64,000 nt of DNA from Pelosinus fermentans DSM 17108 (GCF_000271485.2 NZ_AKVN02000001.1:4904501-4968500); one strand, 5' to 3'. Positions 27,283 through 35,792 are shown, counted from the first letter of the stretch. A program made the numbers and translations. Notes: generated by a model not told the origin, from the letters alone.

Positions 27283-28263
27283 TCATTCTTTTCCAATGAT
27301 CCTGCTTGCATTCACACACGCTGCCAGAGGCTTATCTTCCAATCCTGCAAGAAGATTATCGACGGTAAGCTGTGCCATTGCAGTACGAGTTTCTACCGTT
27401 GCGCTGCCGATATGAGGTGTAATGAGAATGTTGGAAAGCGTCAACAAGGGATGATCCCGGGCCACCGGTTCCGGATCAGTAACATCAAGGGCCGCATAAG
27501 CAATTTCCCCTGTTTGCAAGGCCTCTACCAATGCATCGGTATCCACTACAGGACCTCTTGATACATTAATGAAATAGGCTGTAGATTTCATTTTACGAAA
27601 CTCTTCCCTACCAAATAAACCTCTGGTCTCTTGAGACAGAGGAGTCAAGACGATGATCGCATCGGCTTTGTTCAATAGAGTCTCAAAAGATTGATATGCT
27701 GCACCAATCTTGTCATCATCATGACGGCGATTCCGATTATAATAGATCACATTCATGCCAAATGCCTTTGCTCTTTGAGCAACTGCAGCTCCAATTTGCC
27801 CCATACCGACGATTCCGAGAGTCTTGCCGGCAATATCAATACCAAAAGATAACTTATGACCGAGAGCCCAAGAGTTTTCCCTTACAAAATCCCATCCTTC
27901 ATGAATTCTCCGTGCTGAACATAACAAAAGAGAAAATGCCAGGTCAGCAGTAGTATCAACAAGAACTCCCGGCGTATTGCCAAAGGGTACATTGTATTTC
28001 GAACAAGCTTCAATATCAATGTTGTCATATCCCACAGCCATCTGAGCAATCACTTTGAGCCTCGGTGCATTCTGTAACAATTCCTCATTTACTGCCACAC
28101 TATTATTTACAATCAGACCTTCAGCATCGGCAACCCATTCCAATAAAATATCTCGGGGAATGTCATTTTCTTTCTTCCATTGCTTAATACTGCAAAAATT
28201 TTGCAGTCGTTCTAATGCTGGAGTCATCAGTCCACCAATGACCACTACATTCGGTTTACTCAT
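27283..28263 (-). CDS. D-isomer-specific 2-hydroxyacid dehydrogenase (glyoxylate/hydroxypyruvate reductase-like)
   Basis: A 326 aa NAD(P)-dependent cytoplasmic dehydrogenase. The Rossmann motif GIVGMGQIGAAVAQRAKAFG lies mid-protein, followed by the catalytic Arg in NVSRGPVVD, Glu in DVTDPEPV and His in ITPHIGSAT. Relatives reduce glyoxylate, hydroxypyruvate or 2-ketogluconate. The frame is open for 50 codons upstream (to 28413), but ATG at 28263 after AGAGGTGTTGAAG starts MSKPNVVVIGG as the family does. Stands alone; substrate not determined. Confidence 0.88.
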   Translation of the reverse strand: MSKPNVVVIGGLMTPALERLQNFCSIKQWKKENDIPRDILLEWVADAEGLIVNNSVAVNEELLQNAPRLKVIAQMAVGYDNIDIEACSKYNVPFGNTPGVLVDTTADLAFSLLLCSARRIHEGWDFVRENSWALGHKLSFGIDIAGKTLGIVGMGQIGAAVAQRAKAFGMNVIYYNRNRRHDDDKIGAAYQSFETLLNKADAIIVLTPLSQETRGLFGREEFRKMKSTAYFINVSRGPVVDTDALVEALQTGEIAYAALDVTDPEPVARDHPLLTLSNILITPHIGSATVETRTAMAQLTVDNLLAGLEDKPLAACVNASRIIGKE

Positions 28264-28492
28264 CTTCAACACCTCTATCTTTATCTCAATATCTATATTC
28301 CTTCTATTTGCCAAGTCTATACAAAATCCTGCATGACAATAGGACTCTTTATGATTCTTATCTTTGATGAAGCAAACTTTTTTAAATGGACAGTTTCTTT
28401 GTGCCTTAAACATTTGATGCTAAAATACTGGCTTAACATGCAGACACCTTCCCAAGGTGCTGCCACTGCCTTTACCAGTGATTATGGACATA

Positions 28493-28534
28493 AAAACCAG
28501 AAGTCTTCACTGCTAGCAGCTGCAACTCCTGGTA
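28493..28534 (-). terminator. Terminator hairpin, twin of the one at 29158-29201
   Basis: AACCAGAAGTCTTCACTGCT..AGCAGCTGCAACTCCTGGT forms a stem, and the minus strand ends in TTTTTATG. It follows the small gene at 28896-28606. Nearly identical over about 42 bp to the terminator after tRNA-Ser(CGA). Nothing else was recognised in the 28264-28605 gap. Confidence 0.65.
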
Positions 28535-28605
28535 GTATGTTTCATATCATCCAGCTTTTTCATGGCTCCCCATCTATCGCATAATGAATCCATCCAATCA
28601 ATTGG

Positions 28606-28896
28606 CTACATATCATATAGCTCCCTAGCCAATTGATGATTTGAAATACTTGTATTCATAAAGCCTAGTGCCTTCCAAAAATCACATTTAAACTTTTCCA
28701 TGATTATATGTATTGTTAGACCTTCCACCTTAAACTCATCTACGATTGTTCGATCTGCCAGATAGGTATCAAGTACTCTTTGTAAACTTGCATCAATGAT
28801 ATTTAATTCATTAAATATCATGTCGATCTCACCCTCATCTGAATACCCTTCTTCTAACAGTATCTTTTTAACAACAGCCTCATCAAAAATAATCAT
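28606..28896 (-). CDS. Small hypothetical protein
   Basis: A 96 aa acidic soluble protein (MIIFDEAVVKKILLEEGYSD..). No family recognised. The ATG at 28896 follows TTGGAGGT at a normal distance, which supports translation, and a terminator lies 70 bp past the stop. It is predicted helical with no membrane segment, Cys or obvious catalytic motif. Codon use looks like its neighbours. Confidence 0.6.
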   Translation of the reverse strand: MIIFDEAVVKKILLEEGYSDEGEIDMIFNELNIIDASLQRVLDTYLADRTIVDEFKVEGLTIHIIMEKFKCDFWKALGFMNTSISNHQLARELYDM

Positions 28897-29157
28897 GCTT
28901 TTTACCTCCAAATCCCATTCTGTTTTTTATCTGCTTGACCTTGCTCTGAAATAGTTTCATTTTGTATATATCCACTCTTGCTGCACCGCTAACCATCATA
29001 CAACTACCGAAGTTTTTTCTTTTTAATATACTTACCATTAGAATAAACCATTTTGAAAATCATTACCTCTCCTAAAAGGTGTATATTTTGACATTTTACT
29101 AAATTATTCATACAAAAAACTAGATTTGGTCTTCTAGAACATCTTTCCACCAAAATA

Positions 29158-29201
29158 AAAAACCAGAAGTCTTCACTGCAAGCAGTTACAACTTCTGGTA
29201 T
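29158..29201 (-). terminator. Terminator of the tRNA-tadA-tRNA unit
   Basis: ACCAGAAGT..CTGC and GCAG..ACTTCTGGT form a stem. The minus strand then reads TTTTTTATTTT. It is 12 bases beyond the 3' end of tRNA-Ser(CGA). Confidence 0.85.
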
Positions 29202-29212
29202 GATTGACTTTA

Positions 29213-29303
29213 TGGCGGAGAGGGTGGGATTCGAACCCACGAGACAGTTTCCCGCCTACTCGATTTCGAGTCGAGCGCCTTCGACCAGCTCAGCCACCTC
29301 TCC
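29213..29303 (-). tRNA. tRNA-Ser (anticodon CGA)
   Basis: Minus strand GGAGAGGTGGCTGAGCTGGT.. with acceptor GGAGAGG/CCTCTCC, anticodon arm CTCGA-CTCGAAA-TCGAG (anticodon CGA), a long variable arm typical of serine tRNAs, TTCGAAT T-loop and encoded CCA. Last member of the tRNA-Arg/tRNA-Arg/tadA/tRNA-Ser transcription unit. Confidence 0.96.
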
Positions 29304-29332
29304 GTGACCTGATCTACTTCAATGCTCATGTC

Positions 29333-29821
29333 TCAGGTATCTATATGGTTCTTATTCTTTTTTCGCCGTTGTTTAAAAAAATCTTTCATAATTTGCGCAC
29401 ATTCGTCTCTACGTATTCCCGATGTAACCACCATGGAATGATTTAATGCATCATTTTGCGCTATATTAAAAATCGATTCAATTGCCCCTGCTTTCACATC
29501 AGCACTGCCGTAAACCAATCGGTCAATACGGCTCATGACCAACGCACCAGCACACATCGGACAAGGTTCTATCGTAACATACAATGTAAGTCCAGTCAAA
29601 CGCCATCGTCCAAGCTTTTGGCAAGCTTCCCGAATAGCAATCATTTCAGCATGAGCCGTAGCATCATGCCAGCTTTCACGCATATTGTGTCCTGCAGCCA
29701 CTATCTGACTATCCAGAACAAGCACAGCTCCAATCGGCACTTCACCAATCTCATAAGCCTTTTGTGCTTCCTCTAATGCTAATCCCATATAATAATCATC
29801 ATCCACTATCCGGTTCACCAC
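29333..29821 (-). CDS. tadA: tRNA-specific adenosine deaminase
   Basis: A 162 aa zinc deaminase that converts A34 to inosine in tRNA-Arg(ACG), needed to read CGU/CGC/CGA codons. The zinc site is complete: HAE in DATAHAEMIAIREA (His ligand, catalytic Glu) and EPCPMCAGAL (two Cys ligands). The start is uncertain: GTG at 29821, only 11 bases after the encoded CCA of tRNA-Arg(CCT), or in-frame GTG at 29806, which better matches the usual DDxYYM start. No strong RBS is seen for either. It lies within a tRNA operon whose first member is its own substrate. Confidence 0.95.
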   Translation of the reverse strand: MVNRIVDDDYYMGLALEEAQKAYEIGEVPIGAVLVLDSQIVAAGHNMRESWHDATAHAEMIAIREACQKLGRWRLTGLTLYVTIEPCPMCAGALVMSRIDRLVYGSADVKAGAIESIFNIAQNDALNHSMVVTSGIRRDECAQIMKDFFKQRRKKNKNHIDT

Positions 29822-29832
29822 ACAAAATACAA

Positions 29833-29909
29833 TGGTGCGCCCGGGAGGACTCGAACCACCGGCACACGGTTTAGGAAACCGTTGCTCTATCCGCCTGAGC
29901 TACGGGCGC
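29833..29909 (-). tRNA. tRNA-Arg (anticodon CCT)
   Basis: Acceptor GCGCCCG/CGGGCGC, D arm GCTC..GAGC, anticodon arm ACGGT-TTCCTAA-ACCGT (anticodon CCT), T arm GGTGG-TTCGAGT-CCTCC, encoded CCA. The T stem as written contains a central U-U mismatch; everything else is canonical. Confidence 0.93.
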
Positions 29910-29932
29910 AAAATATAATCAGCAACAAAAAA

Positions 29933-30009
29933 TGGTGACCCCGGCAGGATTCGAACCTGCGACCTCTTGATTCGTAGTCAAGCGCTCTATCCAGCTGGGC
30001 TACGGAGTC
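29933..30009 (-). tRNA. tRNA-Arg (anticodon ACG)
   Basis: Acceptor GACTCCG/CGGGGTC (one G-U pair), anticodon arm CTTGA-CTACGAA-TCAAG (anticodon ACG), T arm GCAGG-TTCGAAT-CCTGC, encoded CCA. It is the substrate of TadA, encoded downstream in the same unit. Confidence 0.96.
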
Positions 30010-30047
30010 ATTCCTTCAATGGAACCCTTGTCCCGTCGACAAAAAAC

Positions 30048-30077
30048 ATCTTACCATAGTTATATAGCTAAAGTCAA
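30048..30077 (-). promoter_or_regulatory. Sigma-A promoter of the tRNA-Arg/tadA/tRNA-Ser unit
   Basis: On the minus strand TTGACT (30077-30072), 18 bp, TAAGAT (30053-30048). Predicted start is about 30 bp before the tRNA-Arg(ACG) 5' end. The DnaA-box cluster begins 27 bp further upstream. Confidence 0.6.
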
Positions 30078-30103
30078 GTATTTTTATTATTTCGTTCTCT
30101 AAT

Positions 30104-30261
30104 TGTGGATAAAAGGATGTGGATAACTTTATCCACATCCTTTTATCCACATGTTTATTCCTCATGAAGCTATAAAATTCCCTCATTTTGAAGTGAAAAT
30201 CAGAATATGTCCCCATAGTTATCCACATTTGTTATCCTTTTGTGCATAACTATGGGGATAA
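30104..30261. promoter_or_regulatory. Cluster of DnaA boxes, including a 48 bp palindrome of four boxes
   Basis: Perfect TTATCCACA 9-mers occur at 30129-30137, 30143-30151 and 30219-30227 (plus) and at 30104-30112 and 30118-30126 (minus). TTATGCACA, also within the TTATnCACA consensus, is at 30241-30249 (minus), and a one-mismatch TTATCCCCA is at 30253-30261 (minus). The first four form a perfect inverted repeat with 23 bp arms. It lies between the ppk terminator and the tRNA promoter, with no dnaA, dnaN or other replication gene nearby. It fits a DnaA-titrating or regulatory cluster rather than oriC (inference). No gene is seen in 30010-30324. Confidence 0.75.
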
Positions 30262-30290
30262 CTAGTGAAATGAAGAGAAAATCAAGATAA

Positions 30291-30322
30291 AACAAGGCTT
30301 ATACGAAAGTATAGGCCTTGTT
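30291..30322 (-). terminator. Intrinsic terminator of ppk
   Basis: AACAAGGCTTATAC-GAAA-GTATAGGCCTTGTT hairpin with a TTTTATC tail on the minus strand. It lies 3 bp after the ppk stop. Confidence 0.85.
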
Positions 30323-30324
30323 CT

Positions 30325-32379
30325 TTAAAAATCTGCACCACCAGCTCGTTCTTGTGCTTCTTGATATAATTTTTGCTGACTATTAACGATCTTACCCCGG
30401 CGATATACCCGCCGATAGGTTCCGTCACTTTTCATCATATACGCTTTACGATTATCTTTTAGCATAATATGTAAAATATTTTTAATTCGTTCTAGAATTT
30501 CTGGATTATCAATGGGAAATAATAATTCGATCCTCTCACTTAAGTTACGATTCATCCAGTCCGCACTGGATAAATAAATTTTTTCCCTGCCACCATTTTT
30601 AAAATATAAAATACGATGATGCTCCAAAAAACGTCCTACAATGCTTCGCACCTTAATATTCTCGCTGACATGCTCAATCCCTGGTTTTAGAGCACAAATT
30701 CCACGAATAATAAGATCAATTTTAACCCCTTTGCTAGAAGCCTCATACAATTTAAGAATAATATCCTTATCCAGCAGAGAATTCATTTTAGCAATGATAT
30801 GGCCGTTTTTTCCCTCTTGAGCCAAAGCAATTTCCCGATCAATCAGCTCTTTTATTTTCTCTCGCAAACCAACAGGAGCAACTACCAGCTTCTTCCACGA
30901 TGGCGGTTCTGAATACCCCAACAGCATATTAAAAAAATCTGAAGCATCCGCTCCTATTTTTTCATTGGCAGTAAACAGACTCATATCAGAATATATGCGG
31001 GCTGTAATGTCATTATAGTTTCCCGTTCCCATGTGCACATACCGCTTAATACGAGCTTCTTCCTGCCGAATGATCAATGCCATTTTACCGTGGACCTTGA
31101 GACCTAACAATCCATAAATTACATGACAGCCAGATTCTTCTAATTTTCTGGCCCATAAAATATTGTTTTCCTCATCAAAACGAGCTCGAACTTCCACTAC
31201 AACCGTAACTTGTTTCCCATTTTCAGCAGCTTGAGCCAGAGCGCGGACAATGGAAGAATTACCGCTCACTCTATATAAAGTCTGCTTAATCGCTAACACT
31301 TTAGGATCAACTGCTGCCTGACGAATAAAGTTCACCACAGGCATAAAAGATTCGTAAGGATGATGCAGTAAAATATCTTTCTCGCGAATCACGTCAAATA
31401 GATCCTCTGCATCGTTTAATCCGATGGGAATCTGTGGAATGAGGGGCTCATAACGCAGGTCATCAAAACCTTGAAGGTCCATGACCTTCATAAAACAAGA
31501 TATATCAATGGGACCTGTCACTTCATACAAATCCTGTTCATCCATATTAAATATATCCAGCAAGAACTCTTTTAAAAAAGATTTGTTTGTTTTGGTCATT
31601 TCCAAACGTACTGCTTCGCCCCGTTTACGCTGACGCAGAGATTTTTCTACCTCGGCCAGCAGATCTTCGGCACCTTCACCATCAATTAACAAATCCGAAT
31701 TACGCGTAATGCTAAAGGCTACAATATCCTTAATCGTATAGCCGCAGAATAACTCAGAACAATGTTTTTTTATAATGTCTTCTAATAATACAAATTGTTT
31801 GCCAACACTTTGGTCAGGCACTTCAATAATTCGTGGCAGTGCATTGGGAACGGGAAGAATTGCTGTCTGCAGCTCCTCTTTTCCCTTCGTTAGCAGCACT
31901 GCCAGATTTAAGCTACGATTAGCCAATAGAGGGAATGGATGACTGGCATTTACCGCTAATGGAGTAAGCAATGGATAAATCGTGTTATAAAAATGCTCTT
32001 CTACCCACTGCCGCCCGCTAACCGATAAGCTCTCCACATCACTTACATAAATATCATGATTTTGCATAGCACCAAGAATCTTCTTTAGATACCAATACTG
32101 CAGCCGCACCATCTCCCGCACTGCTTCATCGATTAACTGAAGCTGCTGTGCTGCATTAAACCCTGCAGGATCTCTCTTACCAATACCGCTTTCCACTTGC
32201 TGTTTCAGTCCAGCAACACGAATCATAAAAAACTCATCCAGATTAGAACTGGCAATCGCCACAAATTTTAATCGTTCCAGCAAAGGTTTTTCAGGATCAT
32301 TTGCTTCTTCTAAAACCCGATGATTAAACTTCAGCCAGCTTAACTCCCTATTTAAGAAATTCTCTTGTTTATCAAACAT
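30325..32379 (-). CDS. ppk: Polyphosphate kinase (PPK1 family)
   Basis: A 684 aa PPK1, usual length, which reversibly polymerises the gamma-phosphate of ATP into polyphosphate. The four-domain order is visible: N-terminal helical domain (NRELSWLKFNHRVLEEA), head domain, and two PLD-like C-terminal domains. The phosphorylated His is in YVHMGTGNYND (about 430), and SADWMNRNLSERIELLFP (about 600) is the second conserved segment. It is divergent from the ppx/gppA-type exopolyphosphatase, so synthesis and degradation of polyphosphate are encoded back to back. Confidence 0.95.
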   Translation of the reverse strand: MFDKQENFLNRELSWLKFNHRVLEEANDPEKPLLERLKFVAIASSNLDEFFMIRVAGLKQQVESGIGKRDPAGFNAAQQLQLIDEAVREMVRLQYWYLKKILGAMQNHDIYVSDVESLSVSGRQWVEEHFYNTIYPLLTPLAVNASHPFPLLANRSLNLAVLLTKGKEELQTAILPVPNALPRIIEVPDQSVGKQFVLLEDIIKKHCSELFCGYTIKDIVAFSITRNSDLLIDGEGAEDLLAEVEKSLRQRKRGEAVRLEMTKTNKSFLKEFLLDIFNMDEQDLYEVTGPIDISCFMKVMDLQGFDDLRYEPLIPQIPIGLNDAEDLFDVIREKDILLHHPYESFMPVVNFIRQAAVDPKVLAIKQTLYRVSGNSSIVRALAQAAENGKQVTVVVEVRARFDEENNILWARKLEESGCHVIYGLLGLKVHGKMALIIRQEEARIKRYVHMGTGNYNDITARIYSDMSLFTANEKIGADASDFFNMLLGYSEPPSWKKLVVAPVGLREKIKELIDREIALAQEGKNGHIIAKMNSLLDKDIILKLYEASSKGVKIDLIIRGICALKPGIEHVSENIKVRSIVGRFLEHHRILYFKNGGREKIYLSSADWMNRNLSERIELLFPIDNPEILERIKNILHIMLKDNRKAYMMKSDGTYRRVYRRGKIVNSQQKLYQEAQERAGGADF

Positions 32380-32741
32380 GGCTTCAACCTGCCTATCTCA
32401 GAATTTGAAATTTGGCTTAACTCATTAACTCATTGTAGTAGTTTTCTTTCGACATAATTCCTTATATTACCTGCCGTTTCCTCTAGTATAAGAGCTGTAT
32501 TTGAATAAATTTACAATAACTTAACAATCCGTTAATTAAGAAAATTATAAAAGAATATGCTTTCAATCCATTAAAATTTCTATAAATCAGCTCTTTTTTT
32601 CTCAATTATCTAAATTTTATAACATTTATTTTATCATAATAATCTTTCGTAAATTACTATTTAGGCAGAGGATTTTCCTAAAATATTGCTAATACATATT
32701 TTATAAAAGAATTGCACCCTGTACAAAGGAGAAAAGATTTC
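32380..32741. other. AT-rich divergent promoter region between ppk and ppx
   Basis: A 362 bp non-coding, strongly AT-rich region separating two divergent genes, so it must hold both promoters. I could not pick a single convincing -35/-10 pair for either gene, and saw no Pho-box-like repeat. Confidence 0.5.
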
Positions 32742-34265
32742 ATGAATCAACGTATCGCGATTATCGATTTAGGATCAAACTCTGCTCGCCTTATTATCGT
32801 CGAAATCTATGCTAATGGTTCCTACAATCTAATTTATCATCAAAAAGATGCGGTTCGTTTGGGACAAGAGGCCGATAAAAATCGTCGGCTGCAGCCAGAG
32901 GCCATGTCTCGTACAATGAGCCTGCTAAAAAGCTTCGCTCATATGTGTCAAATCTTCAAAACGGATAAAATTCTAGGCGTAGGAACAGCAGCACTGCGTA
33001 ATGCCGTGAATGGCTCAGAATTTGTAAAAAAAATTCAAAAAGAAACTGGCATTTCCATTAGCATCATTAGCGGAGAAGAGGAAGCAAAATTAGGTTACTT
33101 AGGAGCTATTAATACCCTTGATGTTACAGATGCCATATTATTTGACTTAGGAGGCGGCAGTACAGAATTAACATTGATAAAGAACCGCAAAGCTAAAGAA
33201 GTAATTAGTTTGCCCTTTGGGGCGGTTACGTTAACAGAACGCTTTAAACTGGAAAACAAAGCAACAGAGGCTCAATTAGCAGAACTTGATGATTTTTTAT
33301 CCCAGGAGCTTGCTAAAGTACCTTGGTTGAAACACCTTGCTCTCCCTCTAATTGGCATTGGCGGAACCGCCCGCAGCATTGGAAAAATGGAACAAAAAAG
33401 AAATCATTATCCTTTATTAAAGCTGCACAACTACCGTACCAGCTCTCTTTCCTTCCACTCCTTATGGGAAGACGTCATAAAAATGTCCTGTGCTCAGCGC
33501 CGCAAAATAGCGGGTCTCAGCAGTGAACGTGCTGATATTATTATCTCAGGTTTAGCCATTGTTAAACACTTATTTGAAACAATCGATAGTACACAGTTAA
33601 TTATTAGCAGCTGTGGTGTAAGGGAAGGATTATTTCTTCAATATTATCTTTCCCAAACTGGGCAAACAGAGCTGTTAGATCCGCTTTCCCATAGCACAGA
33701 CAATATGCTGTCATTCTATAGCGGCAATACAGAGCACGCGGGTCAGGTAGCAAAGCTAGCTAATGGCCTATTTGATGATTGGCAGGAAATACTCGGCTTA
33801 CAGCCGCGCAACAGAACACTCTTGCAAGTAGCCGCTTTATTACATGACATTGGCATTACAGTGAGTTATTATGACCATGCACGACATAGCGCTTATTTAA
33901 TAGAAAATGCCCGTTTATTTGGTCTTTCCCACCGCGAGCAAATCATGGCCGCAATCATTGCCGGCTGGCATCACAGTCCTTCGGTAAAATATTCTTATAA
34001 CAGAATTTATAATGAATTTCTAGATGCAGCCAACTGGCAAACAGCTCGAAAACTCGCATTATTGCTAGCTTTGGCGGAAGGTTTAGATACTACGCAAATG
34101 AGTCTGGTAGAAAAAGTCACAACGAACATCTCAAAAAAACAAGCACAGCTGATTGTAACAACCAAACAAGAATTATTATTGGAACTGCAGGCAGTAAAGA
34201 AGCACAGCAAATGGTTTAAACGTGAGACAGGTCTAGAATTAGCGGTCTCAACAGCCTCCTTATAG
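32742..34265 (+). CDS. ppx: Exopolyphosphatase / guanosine pentaphosphatase (Ppx/GppA family)
   Basis: A 507 aa protein of the ASKHA ATPase-like superfamily. An N-terminal Ppx/GppA domain has AIIDLGSNSARLIIVEI (phosphate 1 loop), the catalytic segment around SGEEEAKLGYLGA and phosphate 2 LFDLGGGSTELTLI. A C-terminal HD-type domain (about 320-500) carries ALLHDIGITVSYYDHARHSAYL, giving the longer architecture. It releases phosphate from polyphosphate and/or converts pppGpp to ppGpp. The frame opens ten codons upstream, but ATG at 32742 follows AAAGGAGAAAAG. Divergent from ppk; ends at a strong terminator. Confidence 0.9.
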   Translation: MNQRIAIIDLGSNSARLIIVEIYANGSYNLIYHQKDAVRLGQEADKNRRLQPEAMSRTMSLLKSFAHMCQIFKTDKILGVGTAALRNAVNGSEFVKKIQKETGISISIISGEEEAKLGYLGAINTLDVTDAILFDLGGGSTELTLIKNRKAKEVISLPFGAVTLTERFKLENKATEAQLAELDDFLSQELAKVPWLKHLALPLIGIGGTARSIGKMEQKRNHYPLLKLHNYRTSSLSFHSLWEDVIKMSCAQRRKIAGLSSERADIIISGLAIVKHLFETIDSTQLIISSCGVREGLFLQYYLSQTGQTELLDPLSHSTDNMLSFYSGNTEHAGQVAKLANGLFDDWQEILGLQPRNRTLLQVAALLHDIGITVSYYDHARHSAYLIENARLFGLSHREQIMAAIIAGWHHSPSVKYSYNRIYNEFLDAANWQTARKLALLLALAEGLDTTQMSLVEKVTTNISKKQAQLIVTTKQELLLELQAVKKHSKWFKRETGLELAVSTASL

Positions 34266-34315
34266 AATAAAGAAGAAAAGGCATAGCCAAAACGCTGTGC
34301 CTTTTCTTCTTTATT
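34266..34315 (+). terminator. Intrinsic terminator of ppx
   Basis: AATAAAGAAGAAAAGGCA pairs with TGCCTTTTCTTCTTTATT. The U-rich right arm is followed by more T. It begins at the ppx stop codon. Confidence 0.85.
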
Positions 34316-34465
34316 TCTCCGGATGTCAAGATACAAAACCGGACTGACTCTCAAAAGAATGCAGGCTTTTTAACAACATTTTGACAACATACAGCTTTGA
34401 AGCTTTACTTTTAAATCAAAATAATATTAAAATAAACTATATTCGTTCGCAATAAGGAGGCTATT

Positions 34466-35533
34466 ATGAATTTCTTTGCTAAGTTCTATAGAGTACTCTC
34501 TTTAATTATTCCTTTTGTCAGAAGGGTCTTTCCCTTAGTTGACAGCGAACTGCACTACTGGTCTACAAAAGGAATAGCCCATGCCTGTCCCGAGCTTAAA
34601 GAACAGGCTCTTGCCAGCATTGCAAACAAAAAATTCCATTGCCAGGGAGGAAGCATTTACAGCCTCTACCCTGCAGTACATAAAACAGACTTTATTTCTC
34701 TCGTCGTCGCGTTACAAACCATCAGTGATTATTTAGATAACCTGTGCGATAACGCTGGAATAACAGATGAACAGGCCTTTCGCCAACTGCATTACGCAAT
34801 GACAGATGCTCTTGACCCCAGCGCCCGCCTTAAGGATTATTATGCTTTTTATCCTTATAAAGAAGACGGAGGGTATTTGAAAGAGCTTGTACTGACTTGC
34901 CAGCAAAAGATAAATACATTGCCTTCTTATGATCTGGTAAAACCAAATATCCAGAAATTAGCCTGCCTCTACAGCGAATTACAGACCTATAAACACCTTA
35001 GTCCTAGCATTCGTGAAGAAAAAATGCTCACTTGGATTCACAAGCATCTCGAACACTACCCTCAGCTTATGCCTTGGGAATTCGCCGCAGCTACGGGCTC
35101 TACCTTAGGTATGTTTATGCTCTGTGCTGCTGCAAGCGATAAGAATCTCACCTCTGGCACAGTTTCAAAAATTGATTCCGCTTACTTTCCCTGGATTAGC
35201 GGCTTACATATCCTATTAGACTATTTCATCGACACTGCCGAAGACCAGCAAAGTGGCGATCTCAATTTTGTCGCCTATTATACTGACTCATCCCAAGTAA
35301 TATCCCGTCTGACATTATTTATTGAGCAGGCTTTTCTTCAAGCCGGCACCCTGCCTGACCCGACTTTTCATAAACTAATCGTCCAGGGACTACTTGCTAT
35401 GTACCTTTCTGACGCTAAAGCCAATCAGTTTAAAGAACAAATTATTAGCAATACTTTACTAAAAACAGCGGGCAGTACTACTAGATTCCTTTATCTGCTG
35501 TGTAAATTTCTTCGATTCAAAAACAAATTATAA
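34466..35533 (+). CDS. DUF2600 family protein, tetraprenyl-beta-curcumene synthase (YtpB)-like
   Basis: A 355 aa all-helical protein of the DUF2600 family, whose B. subtilis member YtpB makes tetraprenyl-beta-curcumene from a C35 prenyl diphosphate. Family features: VFPLVDSELHYW near the N-terminus, KKFHCQGGSIYSL, the Asp-rich VALQTISDYLDNLCD (about 75-90, possible Mg-diphosphate site) and GLHILLDYFIDTAED (about 245-260). RBS AAGGAGG. It stands alone between two terminators, with no prenyltransferase or partner cyclase in the window, so its substrate would come from elsewhere. Expression in sporulation is conceivable, but the sequence does not show it. Confidence 0.82.
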   Translation: MNFFAKFYRVLSLIIPFVRRVFPLVDSELHYWSTKGIAHACPELKEQALASIANKKFHCQGGSIYSLYPAVHKTDFISLVVALQTISDYLDNLCDNAGITDEQAFRQLHYAMTDALDPSARLKDYYAFYPYKEDGGYLKELVLTCQQKINTLPSYDLVKPNIQKLACLYSELQTYKHLSPSIREEKMLTWIHKHLEHYPQLMPWEFAAATGSTLGMFMLCAAASDKNLTSGTVSKIDSAYFPWISGLHILLDYFIDTAEDQQSGDLNFVAYYTDSSQVISRLTLFIEQAFLQAGTLPDPTFHKLIVQGLLAMYLSDAKANQFKEQIISNTLLKTAGSTTRFLYLLCKFLRFKNKL

Positions 35534-35589
35534 AAAAACGAGTTTGAATATGATCTTACACTTAACCGATTATTATTCAAAAAAAACTT

Positions 35590-35618
35590 GGCGGCCTAAT
35601 GCAGGCTGCTATTTTTTT
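35590..35618 (+). terminator. Intrinsic terminator of the DUF2600 gene
   Basis: GGCGGCCT-AATGC-AGGCTGCT stem (two G-U pairs) followed by ATTTTTTT. Confidence 0.75.
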
Positions 35619-35792
35619 CACTGCTGTAAAAATAGAAAGTAGAATAGTGATATTTTTACAAAATAAAAAATTAGAATCCTTATTTATTCTGAAATAGAAA
35701 AGTCAGATACTAGAGGTTATTTATCTGAATGTTCTGTACAATTATATTGTAGTTTAGGCAATCTAATAATTAAAGAAATGAGGTAGGAAATT

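Noticed and set aside
28333-28584. 83-codon plus-strand frame
   Set aside because: Crosses a minus-strand terminator, no RBS, no family resemblance.
30016-30228. 70-codon frame across the DnaA-box palindrome
   Set aside because: Overlaps the tRNA promoter and palindrome; the frame is a by-product of the repeats.
30104-30261. Chromosomal origin of replication
   Set aside because: DnaA boxes are dense, but dnaA, dnaN, recF, gyrB or parAB are absent, and no DnaA-trio or unwinding layout could be shown. Reported as a non-origin cluster.
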